Positions 12,238-24,079 of a DNA stretch of 64,000 bases are shown piece by piece. Both the position numbers and the translations under genes were made by a program. The stretch comes from Spisula solida (Eukaryota; Mollusca; Bivalvia; Venerida; Mactridae). The stretch's first letter is position 1. Every line of letters starts with the position of its first letter. Below the pieces are notes generated by a model. It ran no database searches. It was given only the letters and a program-made list of their open reading frames with translations, and was not told where the DNA came from. The stretch lies in assembly GCA_947247005.1 (NCBI GenBank), contig OX365952.1, positions 4,982,501-5,046,500 on the forward strand. The letters are read 5' to 3'.

Positions 12238-12415
12238 CAGGGGTTCCACTTAGCTTTTGAATCTGAAGAGTCATTTTAATACTTTTGACTACATTTACCA
12301 TTTTATAGCCAAAATAACCATAAATTTAAGAGAAAAAGACTGAAAATATTGAGGGACAAATTGTGGCTTTTTGGGAAAATTCAAGGGACAAAACCCCTAC
12401 TCACGAGTCAAATGG
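12238..12415 (-). mobile_element. Second copy of the AGGGGTTCCA-ended MITE, inverted
   Basis: CAGGGGTTCCACTTAGCTTT followed by GAATCTGAAGAGTCATTTTA matches the complement of 10057-9990. The far end (ACCCCTACTCACGAGTCAAAT) matches the other terminus. Confidence 0.55.
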
Positions 12416-12743
12416 AGTATAGTCAAAATCAAACCTATTTGAAGACCACCTGCTAACAAAGACCTGACTATTACAGAATATGTCTACGAAGGCCACCTCC
12501 TATCAGACCATTTAAATGATATAAGTCCAACCTGTTTAGAGAGGCCACCTGTCAATAATAAAGACAAAATTTTGGCTATTCCCATGGGTGGTCTTTGCAG
12601 ACAGTAGAAGGGGTTACAATCCTCTACATTTTCATGGGATACAGATATGTAATGGCCCCTCCCTCAAAGCAGGAGGTCATTGGCCTATTAGGCAAGAACA
12701 AAACCGGATGGTGACTCACGATTGTGACTTTGTCTCAGTTGAA

Positions 12744-12770
12744 CACAAACAAACAAACAAACAAACAAAC
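12744..12770. repeat. (CAAA)n microsatellite
   Basis: About seven AAAC tetranucleotide repeats. Confidence 0.95.
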
Positions 12771-12799
12771 AGTAAAGCCCCCCAGGAGCGAATTACACA

Positions 12800-14800
12800 C
12801 TAAATCCAAATTAATTTGTAAGACCAATCTTCTACATGTATATAATTATGATGTATTATTGTTCAAAGTAAAAGACATATTTATAACTTCCCCCTAAAAT
12901 GTTGTGTTCTTGCTTCTAACTTGCAAATATTCCTACCCTGCACCTTATCTACTTTAACTCTGACGCAATCAGACAAAAACCTAGACATGAGCACAGAATA
13001 CCTGAGAACGCTTTATCATTATAACAGATAACTTGTGATACAGTATAACATATGATGCAGACTTGCATCTCGCTTCTACCAACATATTATACATATCTAA
13101 CAACACTTGTTTAACCTGAATTATATAACCATACAGACATCTTACTGTACTACAATGTACCAGATCTAGGACAAACTAGAAACAAGAAATATCTTTAAAA
13201 AAGATATACAGCGTTGAGTTTAAATGACACGTTGCGATTGTTACATGTATATTTTTTCAATGCATTTGCCAAAGATTGCATGTGGTTTTAGACTCGAAGA
13301 TGTAAATCAGCCACTCACAAATATATCGAAGCAGACAAACTTTGTGAGAGACATCCATCCATCGTGACAAAGAAATGTCCAGCACAAATATGGAAACGGG
13401 AAAATTTTGGATGCCTAATGCATAAAAATAAAATGACGGTTCCCTAGCCAATGCACGTACCGTTTGATAGGCACCGCGGTGACGAACGAATAATTTCGCT
13501 GTCTAGTCGTCCGGTGCCATTTCCCTAGCCACTGCCTTCTTTCTACGCAATTCCAACCGTACAACCGATATGAATAAGTTATGACGCAAACAATATAGTT
13601 CTCAAATGACCGGCAAGTATCATACTATATGCGTACTGTTTTGTAAAAATGTACACTACATGCTATTGTTATTCGTATTGTATTTAAAGAAAGAAGCAAG
13701 ATAAATAATGTAATAGTAAAACGTTATAAAACAATCCATGTTTACGTATTACTCCGCATTGTTGTGCTCTGCTAAAACCCTGTTTGTGTCAACACGTGTA
13801 AGCGGTAGCCGATAACAACCGAAGGTGTTCGCATGGCTGTTTTCGATGAGTCACCGAGGTCATAGTAAGGCATGCGCATTAACAGAGATACATAGCTTGG
13901 AAAAAGCTAGGGAACATTTGTCACTCTATAGACCACTATACTTTTCAACACACTACGAATACAAAAACATACAAATCAGCATCTAACTTTTTGTGTTAAC
14001 TTTACTATATTTTCACCAATCACAATTTAAAATCTATACCGTGTGGAGATATTTACAAACATTTCAGCTGAAAAAAATTGCCAAAAATAAGATGTAGTAT
14101 CATGAACATTCAACAAGACTCCAGGCCATGCACAATTTCAAATATTTACATACATGCACATCGAATAGTAATTTAAAACACAGTCGCAATTTGCATAATG
14201 TACTAAAGTCTTGTCAATTAGAGAAATTTTCCATGTTAAAAGCTTATCAGCAAAAGTACAACTCTTATATCTATATTAATATATACGTGTGAATTAACTT
14301 GCACACACAAATTTAAAGTCGTTAATCCAGCAGTTTATATAATTGTATGTAAAGATTTGCTTGCTTTTCATGGTGCAAGGCTTTAATTAAGTAGAGCAGG
14401 ATACTTTACGACTGAATTTCAAATAACTGCATAAATGCATAGAAAATAAGCCAGTTTTGCATACTTCGTACCCGTGACAATCCAAGTTTGCAAAACCGTA
14501 TATTGAACTAGAATCACTCAAGTCACAAGAAAGTTAAGCAACAATTTTAAATAGCTACACGTAGACAACATAGCACACCACATGCACTAAATGAGAGCAA
14601 CTTGCAAATAACAGTTGAAGATTAGAAGAAACTCCATACTAGTTAACTCTTTACTCAAATAGACACCCTTTTCATTAAATGTACATGACATTGTAGTGTA
14701 CTAATATTTATCTAACACAATCTCCAAACATGATTTTAATTGGAAAATTATACCAGGTGACCGACAGAAATTATGTCATTCGCATGGAGGTGTAATAATA
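12800..14800. other. Intronic DNA with a CpG-rich patch
   Basis: AT-rich except at 13440-13560 and 13790-13880, which hold many CpG and an NRF1-like GCATGCGCA. This could be an internal promoter, but no exon was tied to it. A 27-nt word at 13180-13206 (AACAAGAAATATCTTTAAAA...) recurs exactly at 30974-31000. Confidence 0.3.
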
Positions 14801-15014
14801 GTTTCATGAACAGGGCTTGACACTTATTTTTCATAGCTGGCCCAAAGGACCAGCAGCTTGTGAAACATGCTGGTCCGGCAGAATTCCAGCAGCTTGTGAA
14901 ACATGCTGGTCCGGCAGAATTCCAGGTCATCCTACAGACTAAAGTCACTATTCACTTTTGAGCAATTGACAAATAAGTTTCCTCATACAGTGCAACTATA
15001 TTCTTAGTATACTT

Positions 15015-15200
15015 TCAGGGATTTTTTTCCTTCTATAGCAGGGGCCGTTAACAGGTGGCTTCCCCTCAGGAAATATCTTTAAAATCATGTAGTTTTCCCC
15101 TTAAATCCACTTAACATCAAGTTTTTTCTTCCCTTTTGCAAGAATTAGGACTTAACTTTCCCCAAATTCAAAGAAAAGGCCCCTTCCCTTACTTTTGAAA
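15015..15200 (+). repeat. Dispersed repeat, copy 1
   Basis: Contains AGGTGGCTTCCCCTCAGGAA and AAAGAAAAGGCCCCTT. A second copy in the same orientation lies at 34556-34745 and a diverged one near 21795-21905. Confidence 0.7.
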
Positions 15201-15315
15201 AATTTATTGTAGGTCCTGTGTAGAAAATATGTTCTTAGAACAGGTATATAGTCAATGGGACCACATGCATTCCTAGAGTTACTGGTCCTCAATGAAAACC
15301 ACTGGCCTCGTACCA

Positions 15316-16255
15316 TCGGACCAGTGTTAGTGTCGAGGGACCAGCGGACCAGTGTTAGTGTCGAGGGACCAGCGGACCAGTGTTAGTGTAGAGGGAACAG
15401 CGGACCAGTGTCAGTGTCGAGGGACCAGCAGACCAGTGTTAGTGTCGAGGGACCAGCGGACCAGTGTTAGTGTCGAGGGAACAGCGGACCAGTGTTAGTG
15501 TCGAGGGACCAGCGGACCAGTGTTAGTGTCGAGGGACCAGCGGACCAGTGTTAGTGTCGAGGGACCAGCGGACCAGTGTTAGTGTCGAGGGACCAGCGGA
15601 CCAGTGTTAGTGTCGAGGGACCAGCGGACCAGTGTTAGTGTCGAGGGACCAGCGGACCAGTGTTAGTGTCGAGGGAACAGCGGACCAGTGTTAGTGTCGA
15701 GGGACCAGTGGACCAGTGTTAGTGTCGAGGGACCAGCGGACCAGTGTTAATGTCGAGGGACCAGCGGACCAGTGTTAGTGTCGAGGGACCAGCGGACCAG
15801 TGTTAGTGTCGAGGGACCAGCGGACCAGTGTTAGTGTCGAGGGAACAGCGGACCAGTGTTAGTGTCGAGGGACCAGTGGACCAGTGTTAGTGTCGAGGGA
15901 CCAGCGGACCAGTGTTAGTGTCGAGGGAACAGCGGACCAGTGTTAGTGTCGAGGGACCAGTGGACCAGTGTTAGTGTCGAGGGACCAGTGGACCAGTGTT
16001 AGTGTCGAGGGACCAGCGGACCAGTGTTAATGTCGAGGGAACAGCGGACCAGTGTTAGTGTCGAGGGACCAGAGTTAGTGTCGAGGGACCAGAGTTAGTG
16101 TCGAGGGACCAGAGTTAGTGTCGAGGGACCAGCGGACCAGTGTTAGTGTCGAGGGACCAGAGTTAGTGTCGAGGGACCAGCGGACCAGTACTAGTATCGA
16201 GGGACCAGCGGACCAGTGTTAGTGTCGAGGGACCAGCGGACCAGTGTTAGTGTCG
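15316..16255 (+). repeat. Minisatellite, 28 bp unit, about 33 copies
   Basis: Unit GGACCAGTGTTAGTGTCGAG followed by GGACCAGC. Variants with GGAACAGC, a GTGGACC form and a short 19-bp form (AGAGTTAGTGTCGAGGGACC) occur. The unit matches the last bases of the enclosing element's right end (CCAGTGTTAGTGTCGAG). Confidence 0.95.
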
Positions 16256-16320
16256 AGCCCTGCATGAATCAACATGTATGTGACAACATGTGCCAGGTAC
16301 AATGTAGAGTATACATGTCA

Positions 16321-16430
16321 GAGGTTTGTTTTGGTGCAAGTCCCAAACGAATCCCAGACTCACAGAATTGGCTAGGGACTCACCAAATTTTGGAAATACT
16401 TTATTTTTACATAGTGGGACATTAAAGGTG
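16321..16430 (-). mobile_element. Fragment of the CAGTGTTTCA-ended MITE family
   Basis: GACTCACCAAATTTTGGAAA and its surroundings match, in inverse orientation, 17290-17394, and more distantly 35627-35777. Confidence 0.5.
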
Positions 16431-16573
16431 CATTAGGGTTAAAAATCACCATAAAGTAGGCCAAAAACTATATTTGCAATTATTAAAATGCATTACTATT
16501 TGGCCGTGGACGCTATGCTTTCATCCAGAAGTGATGGAATTGTTAAAATACAATTAATATAAAAATCGAATTT

Positions 16574-16600
16574 ATTTTATGACCCCGGGGGTCATAAAAT
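16574..16600. repeat. Perfect 13-bp-arm palindrome
   Basis: ATTTTATGACCCC, one central G, then GGGGTCATAAAAT. Perfect dyad. Confidence 0.9.
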
Positions 16601-16617
16601 ATTTAAATTGTGCGCTA

Positions 16618-16894
16618 AAAGAACTGGCTACAGTTCTTCAGAACTGGCGCTAGCTTTAAGAACTGGCCCAATTAACTCACAAACCAAACACGAATATGAA
16701 GTTTTTATGCTTTAAAATTATAAATGATTTCTTTATGTTTTATCATTCCAATTGTACATAAACTCACATAATAAACCCGAAATACTATAATTTATAATTT
16801 TAAAGCATAAAAACATCATATTTGTGTGTTTTTTTGTGTTATGTGGCCAATTCTTAACGCTAACGCCAGTTCTTAAGAACTGGCGCCAGTTGTT
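16618..16894. mobile_element. Foldback element, ~277 bp
   Basis: Long imperfect inverted arms: AAGAACTGGC words and GTTTTTATGCTTTAAAATTA on the left, complements (TAATTTTAAAGCATAAAAAC, GCCAGTTCTTAAG) on the right. The reading frame beyond it (16949-17254) shows no protein-like features. Confidence 0.75.
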
Positions 16895-17269
16895 AAGTGG
16901 AAGAAGATTGATGACAATGTCGGCCAATATGAAATCGTAACCAGGTCGTTGGTTTTAATTCCACAGGCATCGGAGTTTACGGAGGAAGTTAGAATTATAT
17001 TGGCTGGCAATCGTCAAATTATATACTTTTCTAATAGTTTGTGCATTTATTTTGGATACAATGATTTAGAGAAACTGGACCCGATAGCAACTTTAAGGGA
17101 AACGACTTGTAGTTTTCTAAACCAAACTGAAACACTGATGACTTTTTACTTTATGTGCCTTAAATTGCATCAGCATGGAACATTTTTCATTCAGCTTCAG
17201 GTAGAAATATCTGTAGAATGGGTCTCCATGGGCAATATTCCATTTTGGTTTTGAATAGTACTATGAGTC

Positions 17270-17396
17270 GGACTCCTTTCCCACTGTACTAAAACATCAA
17301 TGAGTCCCACTATGTCATAAAGTATTTCCAAAATTTGATGAGTCCCAAGCCAATTTTGTTAGTCAGAGACTTAGGATTGCACCAAAATGAAACACT
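17270..17396 (+). mobile_element. CAGTGTTTCA-ended MITE fragment
   Basis: Ends TTGCACCAAAATGAAACACTG, the same right end as the element at 35627-35777. Its body is inverse to 16321-16430. Confidence 0.55.
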
Positions 17397-17491
17397 GCAT
17401 GATGGGGGTATTTAAGGTAGAAGCTTTTACTGTCTGACTCTTATGAAGTAAAAGGTTAACGATATCTCACAGAAGATGAAAATATGTGCGA

Positions 17492-17580
17492 TACATGTAG
17501 TATAGACACCACTACATAGTATAGACACCACTACATAGTATAGACACCACTACATACATGTAGTATAGACACCACTACAG
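17492..17580. repeat. 19-bp tandem repeat, 4 copies
   Basis: AGTATAGACACCACTACAT repeated, the last copy after a short TACATGT insertion. Confidence 0.9.
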
Positions 17581-17767
17581 CAGACATGTTTCTATACTCA
17601 TATCAGCCAACAGTAGACATGGGTTGTATACACACATACAACAAGCCAACATCAAAGGTGAACAACTTTGGGAACACAATTTTCACAACTTCTTCAAGAA
17701 CATTTCCCATAAATAGAAACACCTGACGCCCAAGTGGACTAAAATATAACTACTTTATAGTATAAAT

Positions 17768-18002
17768 CTCTGGCTCAGAATGAGAAGGTCGTAAGTTTTG
17801 TAGATATTTTGAAAAAAACTGAAAACTACTCTTTACTTACAAAAAAATGGGCTTTTTCAACTTTAGTTTGGTCAACATGACCAGTTCAAATTTTCATGAA
17901 AATAGGCTCATAAGAAGCACCTTGTGATACAGATTTCAAATATGCATGAGTCTTATAAGGTTGTAAGTAGCACTTACGACCTTCTCATTATAAGCCAGTG
18001 AT
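17768..18002. mobile_element. CTGGCTTA-ended MITE, copy 1
   Basis: Inverted ends near CTGGCTCAGAATGAGAAGGT and CTTACGACCTTCTCATTATA. The same family occurs at 44232-44490 and 45054-45281. Confidence 0.75.
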
Positions 18003-18488
18003 ATAAACATCTGAATGTCTGTGAATATAGCATTCTGAGTGAGATTATATCTGTCATAAAGATCTTCCCATGAACACTAGTATATCTCTGATAAAATATT
18101 AGTTAATTCTTTTTTATATTCCACCACTGAGACATATATGCCATTAATTTATGTGTTAATTAATATACATTGTAATGCATATACACATTATAATTGATAC
18201 TCTTTCTGCTAACACATGCTGAATGACCCTAGCTGTTGTTACCACCTTAAAACACTACAGAATCAATAAAACGGAAATATATATAATTATGGGACTTTCA
18301 CTTCTGATATTTTTATAAGCCCACCACACAGATAACTGCAAGTAATAAACATAATGAAGTTATTAAACTATATTTGGAAGCAATTAGCATTTGAAGTTCT
18401 AAGGAAATAAATCTAAACAAAAGAGTTAAGAACAGGACGTATGAATTCATGAGTTTCAAACCAGTAATAAATTTAAGCAAAATTTTAC

Positions 18489-19400
18489 CTGCAATAACGT
18501 TTTCATGTGTTACTTCAAACGAGTAGATTTTCCTGTACCAGGAGGTGGCAAGGTTATCTGGATTTCTTGCCTCATCATAGTACTTCTCATCGTCCCAGAG
18601 TAACTCGATTCTAAATACATCAGATTCCACTATAGGCTCATCAAAGAACAGATAAATTTTGTCTACAGTTCCAAATCCTAGTTTATCAATAGCATCACAT
18701 TTCTCTTTAGGAAGGGGTGGATTAAACAGGCCATTAGAATTTTTGAGCACTCCTAAAGACGTAGTCAAGATCACGTAATCGGCGCACAGTTTTTTCCCGT
18801 TATAACATTCGACCACGACGCTGCTGTCGTTCTCCCGTTTATCCCAATGTACACATTTTACTTTGTGATTTAATTCAATGTTTTCTTGGGGTACTTTGCT
18901 TAGAAGAATATCAAGAACCGACTGAAAGCCGGGTGGAATAGTATAGTGCACGCCTGGTAGTTCCTCGTAACAACCAAACTCACTGAGCGATACATCACCT
19001 AAATCATTGCAGCCGGAAACTACAGTTTCCTGTTTTAGATGCTGTGAGTAAATCATGGACCGGAGACGGCGTTCTTCACACGAGTAATTTTCCAGTTTCT
19101 CGTCTATTTCACATTTCATGTATTCCCCGACACTTTCGGTGTCGTACGGCGTTGGCATACCCATTTGATAAAATTCCTCGCACTGTTGTATCAACAACCC
19201 GTACGTAAAATCACACTCTTTCACTATCTTTGGCGGAACCTCGTCACCATGTTCCGTCACAAATACATTACGGTGCCGAAGTCCTTTATCCTTGTATCGT
19301 AGTTGTAACAAATCGTTTTCGTCCGCGATTGTAAAGATGGGATTGCGCTCGATTCCATGAATCCAATTTGCGCCCAACTCAACACGGAAATCTTTCCCCT
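18489..19400 (-). CDS. SMOX: Spermine/polyamine oxidase, exon 2 (catalytic and substrate-binding core)
   Basis: The large central exon of the oxidase covers residues 57-361. Enzymes of this family use FAD and O2 to oxidise spermine or acetylated polyamines, giving a shorter polyamine, an aminoaldehyde and H2O2. Visible features, in order: LGANWIHG at 65-72, with the family's active-site His at 71; VGEYM near 147; SLSEFG...ELPGVHYTIPPGF near 194-214; the TTSLGVLK flavin-binding segment near 269-276; and GFGTVDKIYLFFDEP, whose Lys304 matches the conserved catalytic-site lysine. Spacing and words such as SLGVLK and WYRKI favour the SMOX branch over PAOX, but the C-terminus that could show a peroxisomal signal is outside the window. 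Acceptor CAG at 19403-19401, donor GTAAAA starting at 18488. The open frame past the donor is intron. There is no frameshift or stop inside the exon. The family is firm; the orthologue is a judgement. Confidence 0.92.
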
Positions 19401-19549
19401 CTGAAATTAATATAAACATAACATTAGGACTTAAAAATATGACATGAAATAAGGCATCATAAAAGAATTGTTTCCAGTATCAAACAAGTTCCCCCCAAAA
19501 TAAGGTTAACAAGTAATTAAGAATTGCAAGCAATACAGAAGTCCCCTAC

Positions 19550-19780
19550 CGGTTTTAAGCCATCTTCAATGTTTCTGTTGCCATAGCAACCACAATTTTT
19601 GTCAGAATCAAAATATTTTTAGACGTGCATAATCCCCTTATTGCCCCCTATCCACATACCAAGTTTCATAAACCTAGCTTGGAAACTGTTTGAGTTATGT
19701 CAGGATCCAGATATTTTGACGGACGGACTGACGGACGGCAAACCTATAGTCCCCTCTGGTCAAAAACAGGTAGGGGACTA
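19550..19780. mobile_element. GTCCCCTACC-ended element, ~231 bp
   Basis: Inverted ends AGTCCCCTACCGGTTTT and AAAAACAGGTAGGGGACT. The interior contains CATACCAAGTTTCATAAACC and GACGGACGGACTGACGGACG. It lies 150 bp upstream of oxidase exon 2. Confidence 0.7.
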
Positions 19781-19799
19781 AAGTCACTAATTAAAACAT

Positions 19800-22700
19800 A
19801 GTGCCTTTCATGCTCTGTTGTTTCTGTTGAATGTTGCCTTCCCTGATCTGATTTGTTAAATATTGTCTACCGGTATCTTGGTATATTTTATATAAAAATT
19901 TCATATTTTGTTTGGCAACACCATAAAAACATTAATTTTAGGGTCGTGGACATTTTTTCCAACAGGCCAAGATACTAGAAACCATTTTAAGGCCGATGTC
20001 AAGGTTTTATTTACGGAATTTTGCCATGTGACATATACAAATGTATATGGCTTCAAATAACCCAAATTATTTTATTGGACGCCTAGGTTATGTGGAAGTT
20101 TTGAGTCAGTAGCTTGGTTAGGAATAAGACAGTGTTGGTTGGTATTACACAGACTCAGGTTCTTATATAATAACTTCCGAAAGTTCTGTACAAAATGTAA
20201 CAAGAATATTGCTGACATAATTATATACATGTCACAATTGTGGTACTTCACTGAGGCGGTTCAAAGCCTCATGAAATTCATACATTATATACATTGTGTC
20301 TGAGTGATCAAGATGGCTACTGGTTACAAAAGCCCTTCATCAGGGAAAGCTTCTCCAGTTTTCCTTAAAATCAGTTCCCAGTGTAACCAAAATACCGATA
20401 TTTTCCCACAAATAAAGTGCTAATTATAACGGCCCCATTGATCCCTTAACAGCTGAATAAAGCCCTGAATTTTTCATTATCCAACATATAAAAGACATCC
20501 AGTTGACAATATCTTTTGTTCCCTTCAAGTACTATCATCCTATATACATGTATATAATGCTCTTGTAAGACAATAGTAACATATTTTATTACAGTCATCA
20601 GTGTAATGAGTATAAAATATAGTATTAATATCACATAGCAACTGACTGTCAACTTCTCTACATGTATTGACCTGGAGATGCCTGGTCAATGAACTCTTGC
20701 TTCAAAATCTTCAGAATCCTGCAAAGGTCATGCTGAGGTCAAGATTGGGGTCAAACGAGGTGAATTAGAATGATTTTTTGATTTTTTTACTTTAATCAGA
20801 TGTGAAGTTTTCTATACATGGTACAAAAATGTACATAAACACACACTGGTACAGCATTATCCATACCAAAGTATTTCAGCAACATAAATTAACATGTAAA
20901 AATAACATAGATATAGATACGTACATGTAACTTTCTAGTGTAAAATCCCTAATTTACATGGGCATTAAATGGGCATTAAATTACATGTACGTGGGTTTTG
21001 TAAAATGGGGGTTTATAATTCCTGCATTAGAAACCATGGATTGGAGAAACCTTTGTTCTGTAGTTGGAGGTCACTAATTCGCAGGGATTAAATTTCATGG
21101 TAGATCTGAACCACCAAATCGATGACAATTCAACCACCACCAAAAATGATTTTACAGTATATTTATTGTACATCATAGAACCTTTCATCATTTACGATAA
21201 ACCAAGAAATTATTTCAAGTGATTTAGTTTTATGGAGTTCGCAAGTGGTAGAATTCCGCGAAAAATTAAGTTGCCGCGAAAGGGCTAAAAACATTGCATT
21301 GGACATTGCAGGAAACTTAAAAACGCCAACATTTGTAGTGGCGAATATGCTGACGATTATCAAAATGCGAAAGTTAGTATTCACAAAAGTAAATTGGTTT
21401 ACAGTACTATATAAATCTAGACTAAGTTTCTGTATGACATTATGATTCATATAATCATTGAAAGTAGACCGCATGCCACATTAAGTCATGCATGTGACTA
21501 TTCTTTGAATGATATACATAACTTACTGCATATCAAAGACCACATTTACGTTAAACACTCGCGTACACTGAGTTGATATTGATAATTCTCGAAATTTCAT
21601 GTAAATTTTTAATATAGACTGTTAATGTTTATTATGAATAAATGCATAGCTACTGAGTAGAGGGTCGATATATATGTTAATTATGTGTCTAAAACGAATC
21701 AGCTGATAAGTATGGGGTGCGTTCAATGAATGATTTAATATGCCCATAGGTAAATTCTAATTTTGCTTTAAAAACATAAGATACATGTATACAGGGCTTG
21801 GACCGTTTATAATAAGGCCCTTTCCCCAGAAAAAAATCTTTAAAATCATGAAGTTTTCCTCAAAATGAAGTTTACTGCAACAAAATCCTTCCCCATGTTA
21901 CCAAAATACCAATATTTTTTTAACCTTAGTATTGAAAGGTAAGGCATCATCCCCAAGGTTAAGGAAAAAAGGCCTGATATATACATAAATGTACTGTAGC
22001 ATGCATGTCTGCTCAAGACTTCTATTTCTGCACCAACTAGAGTGACGTTGGAACATCTGTGAATCTATTTGAGCAGGTGAGTATTCAGACAAATGATATC
22101 ATACAGATGTTAGATTATAAATGATGCATATTTCCACCAATAGATTCATCATTTCTACAAAGTGCATTTAACATTCAGATACAAAAACGGTAAATTCAAT
22201 TCAATTTGTGGGATTAGTTGATTTGGTGAAAGTGCAATTGTGCACATGGTTCGTGGCTCACAGGAGTGGGAGATGTGGGGGTGGTGGATCTATAATTTAG
22301 GTTGATTAATTAGTTGGGATTTGATTTTTGTTAGATTCAGAATTCTAGGATGAGGTTTATCTGAAGTAAATATAGTAAGCTATTTCGGAAGGGGGGGGGG
22401 GGTAAGGCCCTGGGGGTCATAAGAACTCAAGGCACAAATAAAACAACTGCTGACAACCACTTTATCCAATCCTACGTATACAGTATATTGCTGATAAATT
22501 TGCTCGCAATGACCTCTGTCCTGATATTCTGTAAATTGTTTGATTTAAACCAACAAGTCAAGCTTCTATGTCAATAATAATACAGTATTTACTGCCCTGG
22601 TATCAACAACTTAGGTATGTCTACCTTATAAACTAAGCTACCTTATTGGATACAATTGGGTCACAATAATATGGAAGGTTTTTAATAACAGTGGATGAAA

Positions 22701-23488
22701 ATAACTGCAGACAATTACATGAGCGGATCAAGTCAAATGATTCTGAGAGGGGTAGTAACGACCCACTATTTTCCTCAGGGGATGTTGATGGCTTTGGGCA
22801 TGACCCACCTTTTCCTAAGAGGGTTGCCCAAGCCCTGCTCAATATATATGATAGTGTGTAAGATTTTTTTTAAGATTTTGCCAAACTTCCAGGGAGGTTC
22901 CAGATCACCTCAACCCCTTCTACATTTTTGTAGATTGATCCCCTCAGGATTTATGTCAACAATAAATATTCTTTTATGACAAGTGTCAATGAACCAACAT
23001 GTCAGTATGAGTATGTAACCAAGTATAACACACTTCACATAACATTAAAAATGTACACTTAAACTATCAACATAAAATGTGTCATATTATTTTATATTAT
23101 ATTTTTTTTTATCATTCAGTACAGAAAAGTACACTGTCGTTGAATTAATTGATAAGATCAACACAACCAGTATTATATAAAAGTCAATTCAAATTAGTTG
23201 AAAAACTTTCAATTGTCTATAAAATTCACAGAGTTGCAAAATATACACATTCTCATACATATACACAGGTCTGACCCAGACTATCTTACCAGTAAAATTG
23301 TTGTCAACAATATGTTTACAAGTTTTTTCAAGTAAATAAACAATGGACATTACATAATCATTCCAAGAAATGAACTGGTTGATTTAAAACATATGTTATT
23401 TTGTTTGCTGTTTACATTTTATCAAAAGTTCAAAACAACCTGGTAGTTTCACTTAACTTTTGATAAATGCAGAAGAAATCAACAACAG
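19800..23488. other. AT-rich intronic DNA with repeat fragments
   Basis: Holds a small GGGCATTAAAT duplication (20960-20985), a CGCGAAAA-containing fragment (21250-21300), a diverged dispersed-repeat copy (21795-21905) and a G13-like tract near 22390. No gene recognised. Confidence 0.4.
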
Positions 23489-23489
23489 C

Positions 23490-23725
23490 CAGGGAGTACA
23501 GTACTGTACATGTTAAATTATGTAGACCTAGAATACTGCCAGGGAGTGGGAGGCAATTAGAGGTCACAAAGTAGAATGCTGAGCCAGACTCTCGTTGACA
23601 ACAGCTGCTAGGGGGTACAGTATTTTACATGTTAATGTAAACCTAGAATACTGCCAAGGAGTGGGAGGTAGACAGGTCACAAAGTTACGACTCAGTCAGT
23701 GCTGACTCTGGTTGAGAAATGAGAA
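23490..23725. repeat. Tandem duplication, ~119 bp unit, two copies
   Basis: Both copies contain CTAGAATACTGCCA then GGAGTGGGAGG and AGGTCACAAAGT. Confidence 0.75.
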
Positions 23726-23800
23726 GCTAACTTGTCACAGCTAGACCAGATTTAAAACCCCATACTTTGTCACTTTAAAATACATAGATTTCTAGATGCA

Positions 23801-24073
23801 GAGGTGTCAATAAGACCAAATTAAAAATCTTGAAAAATCACATACGATGTCCGCATGTTTTTTTGCCCAACAACAGACCTTCAACCATAATGTTTCCATA
23901 AATAACTCAGTTTGTACTAAAAACAATCCTTCAGTGCAGACGAAATTGACCGTAACTTTGACATTTCTTGAGATATCATCATCAAATAACTTTTATTTTG
24001 GTAAAAAATTACAGCTCTTTTAGGATAGATAAATCCAGAATTCAGGATTAATCAGGAATACTGACACCCCTGT
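23801..24073. mobile_element. AGAGGTGTCA...TGACACCCCT-ended element
   Basis: The left end AGAGGTGTCAATA and right end TACTGACACCCCTG are inverted with mismatches. The interior matches 6651-6740. Confidence 0.55.
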
Positions 24074-24079
24074 AGATGT

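Larger units (their letters stand above)
14811..16262. mobile_element. CAGGGC-ended element carrying an internal minisatellite
   Basis: The left end CAGGGCTTGACAC and right end GTGTCGAGCCCTG are inverted with one mismatch. The hexamer CATGAA directly adjoins both ends (14805-14810 and 16263-16268), consistent with a target-site duplication. Inside are a ~45-bp duplicated CCAGCAGCTTGTGAAACATG unit (14850-14925), a nested dispersed repeat (15015-15200) and the 28-bp array. Confidence 0.65.
2670..18488 (-). other. Oxidase intron 2 (15.8 kb), repeat-filled
   Basis: Intron between oxidase exons 2 and 3, bounded by GTAAAA at 18488 and CAG at 2672-2670. It carries five tandem arrays (units of about 32, 140, 40, 54 and 28 bp), several short inverted-repeat elements and three tRNA-like sequences. 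No further oxidase exon is needed or seen. Confidence 0.8.

Noticed and set aside
16949..17254. 101-codon open frame on the plus strand
   Set aside because: Flanked by MITE fragments, no splice signals or recognisable motif, and composition typical of AT-rich non-coding DNA.
18313..18488. Extension of oxidase exon 2 past GTAAAA
   Set aside because: Family alignment and exon 3 phase show that splicing occurs at 18489; the extension is intron.
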